Shown: piece after piece, positions 49,962 through 58,571 of the stretch
Numbering within the stretch: the stretch's first letter is position 1
Layout: every line of letters begins with the position of its first letter
Assembly (NCBI RefSeq): GCF_028714215.1
Contig: NZ_JAQTMS010000025.1
Coordinates: forward strand, 1 to 64,000
Direction: 5' to 3'
From: Rhodoferax sp.
GTDB lineage: Bacteria > Pseudomonadota > Gammaproteobacteria > Burkholderiales > Burkholderiaceae_C
DNA: 64,000 nt
Position numbers and translations under genes: made by a program
The notes under the pieces: generated by a model
Databases searched by the model: none
Told to the model about the DNA's origin: nothing
What the model saw: only the letters and a program-made list of their open reading frames with translations

Positions 49962-50457
49962 CAGCCTGTCGGGCTTGGAACGCGCACCCACGTTCCAAGC
50001 CCGACAGGCTGCTAGCCGCCGCAGCGTCGGGTTCACCTTACTGGAGTTGCTGGTGGTGCTCGCCATTGTGGCCATGGCCTCGGTCGGCGTCGGTTTTGCC
50101 ATGCGCGACTCCTCCATGGTGCAACTCGAGCGTGACGCCCAGCGCCTGGCCGCCCTGCTGGAGGCCGCCCGGGCCCGCTCCAGGGTCAGTGGGGTGCCGG
50201 TGCGCTGGCAGGCCAGCGCGCAGGGCTTTCACTTTGAAGGACTGGCGGCGTCCGACCTGCCGGAGCAGTGGCTGGACCCCGATACCAGCGTCGCCGGCGC
50301 CGACGGCGCCAGCGACACGGTAACGCTGCTGCTGGGGCCGGAGCCGATCATCGAGCCGCAGCAACTGCTGCTGGTGTCGCGCAGTCACCCGGATAAAAAC
50401 CTGCGCCTGGCGACCGATGGCGTGCGTCCTTTTTCCGTACTGGCAGCAGCGCCGTGA
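49933..50457 (+). CDS. gspH: Type II secretion minor pseudopilin GspH
   Basis: 174 residues starting MQISVAGSPSSL within the end of gspG (29 bases overlap); no later start exists before the cleavage site SVG^FTLLELLVVLAIVAM. The leader of about 30 residues is long for a pseudopilin, and residues 10-27 are translated from a perfect 25-bp inverted repeat. The remainder has the globular domain of GspH/FimT type (RLAALLEAARARSRVSGVPV). Overlaps gspI by four bases. It is a minor pseudopilin at the tip or base of the pilus. Confidence 0.85.
   Translation: MQISVAGSPSSLSGLERAPTFQARQAASRRSVGFTLLELLVVLAIVAMASVGVGFAMRDSSMVQLERDAQRLAALLEAARARSRVSGVPVRWQASAQGFHFEGLAASDLPEQWLDPDTSVAGADGASDTVTLLLGPEPIIEPQQLLLVSRSHPDKNLRLATDGVRPFSVLAAAP
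49958..50015. repeat. Perfect 25-bp inverted repeat across the gspG-gspH junction
   Basis: Left arm 49958-49982 starts CTAGCAGCCTGTCGGGCTTG, and right arm 49991-50015 is its exact complement; the loop is eight bases, CGCACCCA. The left arm begins at the gspG stop codon (TAG at 49959-49961) and the right arm ends before the start of the mature gspH. In RNA it would form a very stable hairpin. It has no U-tract after it, so it is not a standard terminator. It may lower gspH expression relative to gspG or be a mobile palindrome. Confidence 0.9.
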
Positions 50458-50819
50458 AGTGGCTTCCGAAGCAGCGCGGTTTTACCCTGATCGAGGTGCT
50501 GGTGGCGCTGGGCATTGTGGCGATTGCCCTGACCGCCGGTTTGCAGGCCACGGCCGCCCTGACGCGCAATGCACAGCGCCAGTCGGATGTCTTGCTGGCC
50601 CAGATGTGTGCCGAAAACGAACTCATCAAAGTGCGCCTGGCCAAGCAGATGCCCGGCGTCGGTGATGCCAGCATCCGTTGCGAACAAGCTGGGTTGGTCT
50701 TTGACGTGGCGCTGGCGGTGCGGCCCACGCCCAATCCCAACTTTCTGCGCATCGATGCCCAGGTGAGCCGGGACGAGGCCTCGGTGCTGCGTCTGTCCAC
50801 CGTGGTGGGGCGTTACTGA
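50454..50819 (+). CDS. gspI: Type II secretion minor pseudopilin GspI
   Basis: 121 residues from a GTG that overlaps gspH by four bases. Leader MKWLPKQRG cut before FTLIEVLVALGIVAIALTAG with Glu5. The rest carries the family's AQMCAENELIKVRLAKQMPG and RLSTVVGRY end. GspI pairs with GspJ and GspK at the tip of the pseudopilus. Ends one base inside gspJ. Confidence 0.94.
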   Translation: MKWLPKQRGFTLIEVLVALGIVAIALTAGLQATAALTRNAQRQSDVLLAQMCAENELIKVRLAKQMPGVGDASIRCEQAGLVFDVALAVRPTPNPNFLRIDAQVSRDEASVLRLSTVVGRY

Positions 50820-51481
50820 TGCGCGCCCGGCTGCGCGGTTTCACCCTGATCGAACTGCTGGTGGCGATCGGCCTGCTGGCGCTGATGGCGGCCTTGAGTT
50901 GGCGCGGTCTGGACGGCATGACGCGGGCCCAGGCACAGATGCGCCAGCATTCCGACGAAGTGCTGGCCTTGCAGGCCGGGCTGGCGCAGTGGGGCGCCGA
51001 CCTGGATGCGCTGGCGCTGCAACCCAATACGCCCAGTCTGGACTGGGACGGGCGCGCCCTGCGCATCCTGCGCCGTGGCACGGCAACGCCCGGCGCCGGC
51101 TTGAGCGTGGTGGCCTGGTCGCGGCGCAATGTCGACGGCGTCGGCCAGTGGCTGCGCTGGCAGTCGCCGCCCCTGCGCACGCGGGGCGAATTGGAGTTGG
51201 CGTGGCAAACAGCCGCCGCCTGGGCGCAGAATCCGGGCGACGAGGAGCGCCAGCGCGAGGTTCGCATTGCGCCGCTCGATCAGTGGCAAATTTTTTATTA
51301 CCGCGGCGACGCCTGGAGCAACCCGCTGTCCAGCGAAGGTGCCGCCGGCGCCGGGCAGGCACCCAGCACGGCCGTCATTCCGGACGGTGTCCGTCTGGTG
51401 CTGACACTGTCGGCCGGCCAGGCCATCAGCGGCGTCGTGACGCGCGACTGGGTCCGGCCCACCGTCGGAGGCGGCAAATGA
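50819..51481 (+). CDS. gspJ: Type II secretion minor pseudopilin GspJ
   Basis: 220 residues. Short leader MRARLRG before FTLIELLVAIGLLALMAALS with Glu5. Body features WRGLDGMTRAQAQMRQHSDE, LDWDGRALRILRR and QIFYYRGDAWSNP. It starts on the last base of gspI (TGATG) and ends with gspK overlapping by four bases. Tip component with GspI and GspK. Confidence 0.94.
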   Translation: MRARLRGFTLIELLVAIGLLALMAALSWRGLDGMTRAQAQMRQHSDEVLALQAGLAQWGADLDALALQPNTPSLDWDGRALRILRRGTATPGAGLSVVAWSRRNVDGVGQWLRWQSPPLRTRGELELAWQTAAAWAQNPGDEERQREVRIAPLDQWQIFYYRGDAWSNPLSSEGAAGAGQAPSTAVIPDGVRLVLTLSAGQAISGVVTRDWVRPTVGGGK

Positions 51482-52461
51482 GGCCACCGGCAAGCCACCT
51501 CGTTGATCGGACGCAACGCGGCGCCGCCCTCCTGACCGCCATGCTCACCGTGGTGCTGGTGGCCAGCCTGGCCGCCAGCACGCTGTGGCAGCAATGGCGC
51601 GGCGTGGAGGTCGAGGCGGCCGAGCGCGGCCGCACGCAGTCCGGCTGGGTGCTCAGCGGCGCACTCGATTGGGCGCGCCTGATTTTGCGCGAAGACGGAC
51701 GCAACCAGGGCGGCGTGGACCATTTGGCGGAACCCTGGGCGGTGCCTCTGGAGCAGGCGCGCCTGTCGACTTTTCTGGCCGCCGACCGCAGCGACGCGCT
51801 GGCTGCCGACGATGCCCAGGACGCTTTTCTGTCAGGGCAGATCATTGATCTGCAATCCAGGCTGAACGTGACCAACCTGGTGCAGAGCGGAAAGATCGAT
51901 GAGCCGAGCCGGCTGGCTTTTACGCGGCTGTTCGAACTGCTGGATCTGCCGGCCAGCGAACTGGCGGCGCTGGTCGACAATTTGCGCCTGATGCAGGACA
52001 GCAGCGCCGAGGGTCGCGCCAACAAGGCGGTACCGCTGTGGCCGCAGGAACTCGATGAGTTGGCCTGGCTGGGCCTGTCGGCGCCCAGCATCGTCCAACT
52101 GCGCCCCTACGTCACTATTTTGCCGGTACGCACACCGGTCAATCTCAATACCGCCCCGGTCGAGGTGATCTATGCCTGTGTCGAGGCCTTCGAGCTGGCT
52201 GACGCCGCCAACTTTGTGCGTGCCCGTAACCTGTCGCACCTGAGCTCGTTGAATGATGCCAGCAAAGCGGCCGGCGGCGCGGCGGCGCGCTTCAATGAGG
52301 CGCAGCACGACGTGAAGACGCGCTTCTTCGAAGTGCGCGGCAGCCTGCAGGTCGACACCACCACGGTGCAGGAGCAATCGGTGGTGCAGCGCGACGCCAT
52401 GGTGGTGAAAACGCTTTGGCGCAAACGCGGCGTGGCGCCGTCTGGCAGCCCTTTACAATGA
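51478..52461 (+). CDS. gspK: Type II secretion minor pseudopilin GspK
   Basis: 327 residues. After RTQRG the hydrophobic stretch AALLTAMLTVVLVASLAAS lacks Glu at position 5, which is normal for GspK, the capping pseudopilin that starts assembly. The large helical domain includes FLSGQIIDLQSRLNVTNLVQ, TPVNLNTAPVEVIYACV and RNLSHLSSLNDASKA. Overlaps gspJ by four bases; gspL starts 16 bases later. Confidence 0.92.
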   Translation: MRPPASHLVDRTQRGAALLTAMLTVVLVASLAASTLWQQWRGVEVEAAERGRTQSGWVLSGALDWARLILREDGRNQGGVDHLAEPWAVPLEQARLSTFLAADRSDALAADDAQDAFLSGQIIDLQSRLNVTNLVQSGKIDEPSRLAFTRLFELLDLPASELAALVDNLRLMQDSSAEGRANKAVPLWPQELDELAWLGLSAPSIVQLRPYVTILPVRTPVNLNTAPVEVIYACVEAFELADAANFVRARNLSHLSSLNDASKAAGGAAARFNEAQHDVKTRFFEVRGSLQVDTTTVQEQSVVQRDAMVVKTLWRKRGVAPSGSPLQ

Positions 52462-52477
52462 GTAAATAGACCCGCGC

Positions 52478-53704
52478 ATGACCACCTTAATCGTCACCCT
52501 TTCTTCAGAGCCGGCCGATGCGACGGCCTTGTACGACTATCTGTTGACCGTTGACGGCAACAGTGTGGCCGATCAGTCGCGCGCCCCGCTGGCGCTATTG
52601 CCGCAGGTCGGCAATAGCGGCGAGGTGGTGGTGCTGGTGCCAGCGCACAAGTTGTCCTGGCACCGGGTCCAGTTGCCCAAGGGCAGCCTGGGCAAGCGTC
52701 TTTTTCAGGACGGCGGACCGCCGCGTTTGCGCTCCGTGCTGGAGGGTCTGCTGGAAGAACAACTGCTGGACGAGACGGCGCAACTGCATTTTGCGCTGGA
52801 GCCGCAGGCCAGTGACGCGGCGCCGGTCTGGGTGGCGGTGTGCGACCAGGCCTGGTTGCGCGCGGCCTTGCAGGTGCTGGAGCAAGCCGGCCGGCCGGTC
52901 AGCCGGATCGTGCCGGAGTTTGCGCCCGACACGCTTGGCGATGCGCTCTACGTCATGGGTGAGAGCGAGCAGGCGCAACTGGTCTTCAGCAGCGCCGGCG
53001 GCGTTACCCTGTGGCCTCTGTCGAAGGCATCGGTGGCGCTTTTGAATTGGCCCGAAACGCGTGCCATCGTGGCCGAACCGGCGGTGGCGGCGTTGGCCGA
53101 ACAGTTGTTCAAGCGCAGTGTCACACTGCTGCAAATCGGACAGCGTCGTTTGCAGGCGCTGCAATCGGCCTGGGACCTGGCCCAGTTCGAGTTGGCCAAT
53201 TCGAGCGGCGCCCGCACCCGCAAGCGCCTGTCGGATTCCTTCACCAGTCTGCTGCGCGCACCGCGCTGGCGCGCGGCGCGCTTCGCGCTGCTGGCACTGC
53301 TGGCGGTCAACCTGGTCGGTTTGAATGCCTGGGCCTGGCGCGAGCAGTCCCAGCTCAAGGCCCAGCGGGCCGCCATCAATGGGCTGCTGATCAGCACTTT
53401 TCCGCAGGTTCGGGTGGTGGTGGACGCCCCCATCCAGATGGGCAAGGAGGTGGCGGCCCTGGAGCGCAGCAGTGGCGCCGCGACGCCCCGCGACCTGGAG
53501 GCCATGTTGGGCGTTTTCGGGTTGGCGGCCCCGCCCAGCGCAATGCCCACGGCGATTGAATTTGCCGCCGGCGAGCTGCGTTTGAAAGGGCTCAAGCTGC
53601 GCAGCGCGGAAATCTCGGCAATCACCTTCAAACTCAAACCCCAGGCTTACCTGGCCAGCACCGAGGCCGATAGCCTGGTCATCAAACAGGTGTCCGCGCC
53701 ATGA
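52478..53704 (+). CDS. gspL: Type II secretion GspL (inner membrane platform)
   Basis: 408 residues. A cytoplasmic actin-like domain (LPQVGNSGEVVVLVPAHKLS, WHRVQLPKGS, LRSVLEGLLEEQLLDETAQL, ASDAAPVWVAVCDQAWLRAA) is followed by one membrane span about residues 267-285 (FALLALLAVNLVGLNAWAW) and a short periplasmic ferredoxin-like part. GspL recruits the GspE ATPase to the inner membrane with GspM. Ends with a four-base overlap with gspM. Confidence 0.92.
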   Translation: MTTLIVTLSSEPADATALYDYLLTVDGNSVADQSRAPLALLPQVGNSGEVVVLVPAHKLSWHRVQLPKGSLGKRLFQDGGPPRLRSVLEGLLEEQLLDETAQLHFALEPQASDAAPVWVAVCDQAWLRAALQVLEQAGRPVSRIVPEFAPDTLGDALYVMGESEQAQLVFSSAGGVTLWPLSKASVALLNWPETRAIVAEPAVAALAEQLFKRSVTLLQIGQRRLQALQSAWDLAQFELANSSGARTRKRLSDSFTSLLRAPRWRAARFALLALLAVNLVGLNAWAWREQSQLKAQRAAINGLLISTFPQVRVVVDAPIQMGKEVAALERSSGAATPRDLEAMLGVFGLAAPPSAMPTAIEFAAGELRLKGLKLRSAEISAITFKLKPQAYLASTEADSLVIKQVSAP

Positions 53705-54174
53705 AACTACCTCCCTTCCTGGCAGCGCGTTGGCAGGGCGTCTCAAGCCGCGAGCGCCAACTGGTGTTGGCGGGATTGGCCTTGCTGCTGCTGGCCTTGG
53801 TCTGGTGGCTTGGCGTGGCACCGGCGCTGGCCACGCTGCGTTCGGCGCAGACCCAGCGCCAACTGCTGGATGCGCAATTGCAGCAGATGCAAAGCCTGCA
53901 AGCGCAGGCCAAGGCGCTGCAAGCGCAGCCCCGTATCACTTTTGAGGAAGCGCGGCGCTTGCTGGAGGCCTCGATCAAGCCCTTTGGCACCACTGCGCAG
54001 TTGACGTTGGCGGGGGAACGTGCCAGCGTCACTTTGCGGGGCGCCTCGGCCGATGCCCTGGCGCAGTGGCTGACCCAGGTGCGTCTGAACGTGCGCAGCG
54101 TGCCCAGTGAGGCGCGTCTGGTGCGCAACGCCAGCGGTGCCTGGGATGGCACTTTGACGCTGAACCTGAAGTGA
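53701..54174 (+). CDS. gspM: Type II secretion GspM (inner membrane platform)
   Basis: 157 residues. One span near the N-terminus (LVLAGLALLLLALVWWLGVA) preceded by SSRERQ, then a periplasmic helix rich in Gln (TQRQLLDAQLQQMQSLQAQA) and a small ferredoxin-like domain at the end. It is the partner of GspL in the inner membrane. Overlaps gspN by four bases. Confidence 0.9.
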   Translation: MKLPPFLAARWQGVSSRERQLVLAGLALLLLALVWWLGVAPALATLRSAQTQRQLLDAQLQQMQSLQAQAKALQAQPRITFEEARRLLEASIKPFGTTAQLTLAGERASVTLRGASADALAQWLTQVRLNVRSVPSEARLVRNASGAWDGTLTLNLK

Positions 54175-54950
54175 CACGGCAAACCGCCTCCCCCTGGTCC
54201 TGGGCCGCAGCCGGCGCCTTGGCCGGCTTGGTTCTGGCGACACTGCTCAACGCGCCGGCGCGCTGGCTGACCGGGCCGTTGCAGCAAGCCCTGGGTGGCC
54301 GGCTGGTGTTCGAGGATGCCCGCGGCACGCTCTGGGCCGGTTCGGCCCGCCTGGTGCTGGCGGGTGGTGCCGGCAGCAGCGATGCCGCCACCTTGCCGGG
54401 CCGGCTGAGCTGGCTGCTGCGACCCCACTGGTCTGGTTTGCGTGCCGTCTTGCAGGCCGACTGCTGTATGCAGCAAGCCTGGCGTCTGAGCGTCCAGCCG
54501 CGTTGGGGCGGCGCCCGTCTGGCACTGGAGGACAGCTTGTCGCAATGGCCGGCGCTGTGGCTGACCGGACTGGGCACGCCCTGGAACACGGTGCGGGCCG
54601 AGGGCCAGCTGACCTTGTCGACGCAGGGGCTGGCCGTGGAATGGGCGGCCGGGCGCCTGCTGCTGGCGGGCCGCGCGCAACTCGATGCGGCACAGATTTC
54701 GTCGCGCCTGTCGACGCTCAAACCGATGGGCAGCTACCGCATCATTTTGCAGGGCGGGGCGACACCCGGCTTTGCGCTGGAAACGCTGGAGGGCAGTCTA
54801 CAATTGTCGGGCAGCGGTCAATGGGTGGGCTCCAAGCTCCGGTTTGAGGGACTTGCCAGCGCTGCGCCGGAGCGCCTTGAGGCTTTGTCGAATCTTCTGA
54901 ATATCATCGGGCGTCGCGACGGCGCACGTGCCATCATCAAAGTGGGTTGA
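54171..54950 (+). CDS. gspN: Type II secretion GspN
   Basis: 259 residues from a GTG overlapping gspM. One N-terminal span (WSWAAAGALAGLVLATLLN) and a periplasmic beta-rich domain: GRLVFEDARGTLWAGSARLV, LPGRLSWLLRPHWSGLRAVL, GSYRIILQGGATPGFALETL and SGSGQWVGSKLRFEGLAS. GspN is an accessory protein present in only some type II systems. The gspD start follows after six bases. Confidence 0.88.
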   Translation: MTRQTASPWSWAAAGALAGLVLATLLNAPARWLTGPLQQALGGRLVFEDARGTLWAGSARLVLAGGAGSSDAATLPGRLSWLLRPHWSGLRAVLQADCCMQQAWRLSVQPRWGGARLALEDSLSQWPALWLTGLGTPWNTVRAEGQLTLSTQGLAVEWAAGRLLLAGRAQLDAAQISSRLSTLKPMGSYRIILQGGATPGFALETLEGSLQLSGSGQWVGSKLRFEGLASAAPERLEALSNLLNIIGRRDGARAIIKVG

Positions 54951-54956
54951 ATCGGT

Positions 54957-57059
54957 ATGAAATTAAGTCTCTTGCGGCGTCGCTCAAACGCTATTTGCTT
55001 GATCGCCATCGGTGCTTTGGTGGCCATTGCCGGCGCCGTTTTTCCCCTGAACCTGCAGGCCCAGACGGCGACCGCGGCGAAGGCCAAGGCGGGCGATCCG
55101 GTGACCCTGAATTTCAGCAACGCCGAGATCGACGCCGTGGCGCGCACCATGGCCAGCATCACCGGCTTCAACGTGGTGGTCGACCCGCGGGTCAAGGGTA
55201 CCCTGACACTGGTGACCGAGAAGCCGGTCAGCCGCGGCGCCGCCATGAACCAGTTTCTGGCGGCACTGCGGCTGCAGGGCTTTACCATGGTGGAGTCGGC
55301 GGGTCTGTACAAAGTGGTGCCGGAGGCCGATGCCAAGCTGCAAAGCGGGGCCGTGACGGTCAGCGGGGGTGCCGCCGAGGGCGGCGAACTGCCGACCGGC
55401 AACCAGATCAGCACGCAGATTTTCCGGCTCAACTTCGAGTCCGCCAACAATCTGGTGACGGTGCTGCGCCCGCTGATCAGCCCCAATAACACCATCAATG
55501 CCAATCCCGGCAACAATTCGCTGGTCATCACCGATTACGCCGACAACCTGCGTCGCCTGGCGCGCATCATCGCCGCCATGGACGTGGCCAACGCCACCAG
55601 TGTCGAGGTGTTGACGCTCAAGCACGCCATTGCGGTCGATCTGGCACCGCTGGTGCTGCGTCTGCTGGAGTCGCCTGGCACCGCAACCGTTGGCGCCGAT
55701 ACCTCGTTCAAGACCACTTTGCTGGCCGAGCCGCGCTCCAATACCCTGATGCTGCGGGCCGCCAACCCGGCCCGGGTGGCGCTGGTGAAGTCATTGGTTG
55801 AAAAGCTGGATCAGCCGGCGGCCCCCAACGGCAACGGCGTGGCCGGCAATATCTACGTGGTTTACCTGAAGAACGCCGACGCTACCAAACTGGCCGCCAC
55901 GCTGCGCGCCGCCATGACCGGTCAAACCCCGGCCGCGGCGGCACCGGCAGCGGCCGGCGCGGCCGGCACCCAGGTGGCCGCAGCCGCGGCGGCCGTGTCG
56001 GCCACCGGCGGCCAGGTGCAAGCCGACGTCGCCACCAATTCGCTCATCATCACGGCGCCGGAACCGCAATACCGCCAGTTGCGCGCCGTCATCGACCGGC
56101 TCGATGGACGCCGCGCCCAGGTGCTGGTGGAGAGTCTGATTGTGGAGGTGAACGCCGACCGGGCCGCCGAATTCGGTATCCAGTGGCAAGGTCCCCTGGG
56201 CCAGGCGGGTGACGGCGTGATCGGCCTGCTGGGGACCAATTTCGGCGCCAACGGCAAGAACATCATCAACCTGGCGGCCGGGGCCGGTACGGTGGCGCCC
56301 GGGACCGGTTTCAATTTCGGCGCGGCGCAAAAAGTCAACGGGGTTTATGTGCTGGGCTTGCTGGCGAATTTTCTGGAGTCAAGCGGTAGCGGCAATGTCC
56401 TGTCGACGCCCAATCTGCTGACCCTGGACAACGAGGAAGCGAAGATCGTGATCGGCGAAAACGTGCCGTTCGTGACCGGTTCCTACACCAACAACAACAC
56501 CAGCGGCAACACGGTCAACCCGTTCACCACGGTGGAGCGCAAGGACGTCGGCCTGACCCTCAAGGTGAAACCGCAGATCAACGAAAACGGGACCGTCAAG
56601 CTGGTGATCTACCAGGAGACCTCGGCCGTCAAGGCCGGCACTGAAACCGCCGCCAACGGGCCGACCACCTCCAAGCGCACGATCGAGTCCACCGTGCTGG
56701 TCGACGACGGGCGCATCGTGGTGCTGGGCGGTTTGCTACAGGATAAGTATTCCGGCAACCAGGATAAAGTACCCGGCCTGGGCGATGTGCCGTTCTTTGG
56801 CAACCTGTTCAAAACCGACTCGCGCAGCCGCAATAAAACCAACCTGATGGTGTTCCTGCGCCCGGTGGTGGTGCGCGACGCGCAAGCCAGCGATCGCTTG
56901 TCGATGGACCGCTACGAGCTGATGCGCTCGGGCCTGCAAGCCGCGCAACCGGTGCCCAGCCAGTTGGCGCCGATCAACGAGGCCCCGCTGTTGCCGGCCC
57001 TGCCCCTGGCCCAGCCGGTTCTTCCGCCGGCCGCTCCGGCCGTTAAAACACAACCCTGA
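54957..57059 (+). CDS. gspD: Type II secretion outer membrane secretin GspD
   Basis: 700 residues with a signal peptide ending LQAQTATA. The N0 region contains NFSNAEIDAVARTMASITGF, then N1 to N3 repeats (ISTQIFRLNFESANNLVTVL, VLTLKHAIAVDLAPLVLRLL, NIYVVYLKNADATKLAATLR) and the secretin core: GEDDA-like region NIINLAAGAGTVAPGTGFNF, VLSTPNLLTLDNEEAKIVIG, VGLTLKVKPQINENGTVKLV and GRIVVLGGLLQDKYSGNQDK. An Ala/Gly-rich loop (about residues 322-346) interrupts N3. A Pro-rich tail ends the protein, with no GspS pilotin gene adjacent. It forms the outer membrane channel. Confidence 0.96.
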   Translation: MKLSLLRRRSNAICLIAIGALVAIAGAVFPLNLQAQTATAAKAKAGDPVTLNFSNAEIDAVARTMASITGFNVVVDPRVKGTLTLVTEKPVSRGAAMNQFLAALRLQGFTMVESAGLYKVVPEADAKLQSGAVTVSGGAAEGGELPTGNQISTQIFRLNFESANNLVTVLRPLISPNNTINANPGNNSLVITDYADNLRRLARIIAAMDVANATSVEVLTLKHAIAVDLAPLVLRLLESPGTATVGADTSFKTTLLAEPRSNTLMLRAANPARVALVKSLVEKLDQPAAPNGNGVAGNIYVVYLKNADATKLAATLRAAMTGQTPAAAAPAAAGAAGTQVAAAAAAVSATGGQVQADVATNSLIITAPEPQYRQLRAVIDRLDGRRAQVLVESLIVEVNADRAAEFGIQWQGPLGQAGDGVIGLLGTNFGANGKNIINLAAGAGTVAPGTGFNFGAAQKVNGVYVLGLLANFLESSGSGNVLSTPNLLTLDNEEAKIVIGENVPFVTGSYTNNNTSGNTVNPFTTVERKDVGLTLKVKPQINENGTVKLVIYQETSAVKAGTETAANGPTTSKRTIESTVLVDDGRIVVLGGLLQDKYSGNQDKVPGLGDVPFFGNLFKTDSRSRNKTNLMVFLRPVVVRDAQASDRLSMDRYELMRSGLQAAQPVPSQLAPINEAPLLPALPLAQPVLPPAAPAVKTQP

Positions 57060-57076
57060 GCCGGGACCACGCTGCC

Positions 57077-58558
57077 ATGCGCTACCCGCTGCCTTATGCG
57101 TTTGCCCGCACCCACCAACTGTTGCTGGAAGAAGAGTCGGACCAGTTGACACTGTGTCTGCACCCCGACTCGGGCGCCAGCGCGGTGAGCGAGGTGATGC
57201 GCAAGTACCCGGTACGCCAGATCGAGGCGCTGGCCGCCCCGGCACTGATTCAGCGCATCAGTGCGGCCTACGCGCAAGGCGAGTCGAGTGCCGCGGCGGT
57301 GGTCAGCGAGGTCGAGAGCGATGCCGACCTCTCACGAATGATGCAGGAACTGCCGGCGATTGAGGATTTGCTGGAGACTTCGGACGACGCGCCCATCATC
57401 CGCATGCTTAATGCGTTGCTGACGCAGGCGGCCCGCGATGGCGCCAGCGATATCCACATCGAGCCCTACGAGCGTCACTCCAGCGTGCGCTTCCGGGTCG
57501 ATGGCAGCTTGCGTGAGGTGGTGCAACCGAATCGCGCCCTGCACGCGGCCCTGATCTCGCGCCTGAAGATCATGGCCGATCTCGACATTGCCGAGCGCCG
57601 CTTGCCGCAGGACGGCCGCATCTCCCTGCGCATCGGCACCCGGGCCGTCGATGTGCGCGTCAGCACGCTGCCCAGCGCGCACGGCGAGCGCGCCGTGCTG
57701 CGCTTGCTCGACAAGTCGGAGGGCCGGCTGAGCCTGGAAGCACTGGGCATGCAGGGCGATGTGCTGAAACGCTTCGAGCACCTGGTGACGCAGCCGCACG
57801 GCATCGTGCTGGTCACGGGACCGACCGGTTCCGGCAAGACCACCACGCTGTACGCCGCCATGGGCCGGCTTGATGCCGAGCACAGCAACATCATGACGGT
57901 GGAAGATCCGATTGAATACGAATTCCCGGGCGTCGGGCAAACCCAGGTCAATGCCAAGATCGAGCTCACTTTTGCCAAGGCCTTGCGCGCCATTTTGCGG
58001 CAGGATCCGGACATCATCGTGATCGGTGAAATCCGGGATTTCGAGACCGCGCAAATTGCCATTCAGGCGTCCCTCACCGGGCATCTGGTGTTGGCCACCA
58101 TCCACACCAATGATGCCGCCAGCGCGGTGACACGGCTGACCGACATGGGGGTCGAGCCGTTCCTGCTCAGTTCCTCGCTGCTGGGTGTCTTGGCGCAGCG
58201 GCTGGTGCGCAAGCTGTGCGTCCACTGTAAATCGGGGTCGGATCCCGATTGCCGGGATGACGCGCATGGCGCGGTAGATGGTAGATCGGGCTCTGACCCC
58301 AATTTACAGTCAACGGAGTACCACCCCGTTGGTTGCCCGTCTTGTGGCCAGACCGGCTACGCGGGCCGCTCTGGCGTTTTTGAATTGCTGGTGACCGATG
58401 ATGCCATCCGGGCGCAAATTCACAACCGCGCCTCCGAGGCCGATATTCGCGCTGCCGCCCTGGCGGCCGGCATGACCTTGATGCGCGACGACGGCGAGCG
58501 GCTGGTGCAACTGGGCCTGACTTCACGCGAAGAACTGGTGCGGGTCACGCGGGATTGA
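57077..58558 (+). CDS. gspE: Type II secretion ATPase GspE with repeat insertion in the zinc loop
   Basis: 493 residues. N1E domain to about residue 70, Walker A GPTGSGKT at 248-255, Asp box TVEDPIEYEFPG, Walker B ILRQDPDIIVIGEIRD and His box LVLATIHTNDAASAVTR. The zinc-binding motif starts CVHC at 381-384 and ends CPSC at 420-423. Between them about 29 residues (383-411) are translated from an 87-base palindromic repeat that begins at the second Cys codon. Because 87 is a multiple of three, the frame is kept. GspE powers pseudopilus assembly at the inner membrane; whether zinc binding survives is not known from sequence. Confidence 0.93.
   Translation: MRYPLPYAFARTHQLLLEEESDQLTLCLHPDSGASAVSEVMRKYPVRQIEALAAPALIQRISAAYAQGESSAAAVVSEVESDADLSRMMQELPAIEDLLETSDDAPIIRMLNALLTQAARDGASDIHIEPYERHSSVRFRVDGSLREVVQPNRALHAALISRLKIMADLDIAERRLPQDGRISLRIGTRAVDVRVSTLPSAHGERAVLRLLDKSEGRLSLEALGMQGDVLKRFEHLVTQPHGIVLVTGPTGSGKTTTLYAAMGRLDAEHSNIMTVEDPIEYEFPGVGQTQVNAKIELTFAKALRAILRQDPDIIVIGEIRDFETAQIAIQASLTGHLVLATIHTNDAASAVTRLTDMGVEPFLLSSSLLGVLAQRLVRKLCVHCKSGSDPDCRDDAHGAVDGRSGSDPNLQSTEYHPVGCPSCGQTGYAGRSGVFELLVTDDAIRAQIHNRASEADIRAAALAAGMTLMRDDGERLVQLGLTSREELVRVTRD
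58224..58310. repeat. Palindromic repeat inside gspE, RAYT-associated type
   Basis: Arms of 26 bases, 58224-58249 (ACTGTAAATCGGGGTCGGAT and CCCGAT) and 58285-58310 (ATCGGGCTCTGACCCCAATT and TACAGT), are complementary with three mismatches; a 35-base middle region lies between. The TGTAAATTGGGGTCAGAGCCC-like end resembles sequences flanking REP-associated tyrosine transposase genes in proteobacteria. Total 87 bases, in frame with gspE. No transposase gene is nearby, so it moved as a non-autonomous element. Confidence 0.8.
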
Positions 58559-58571
58559 CTGGATCAGCGCC

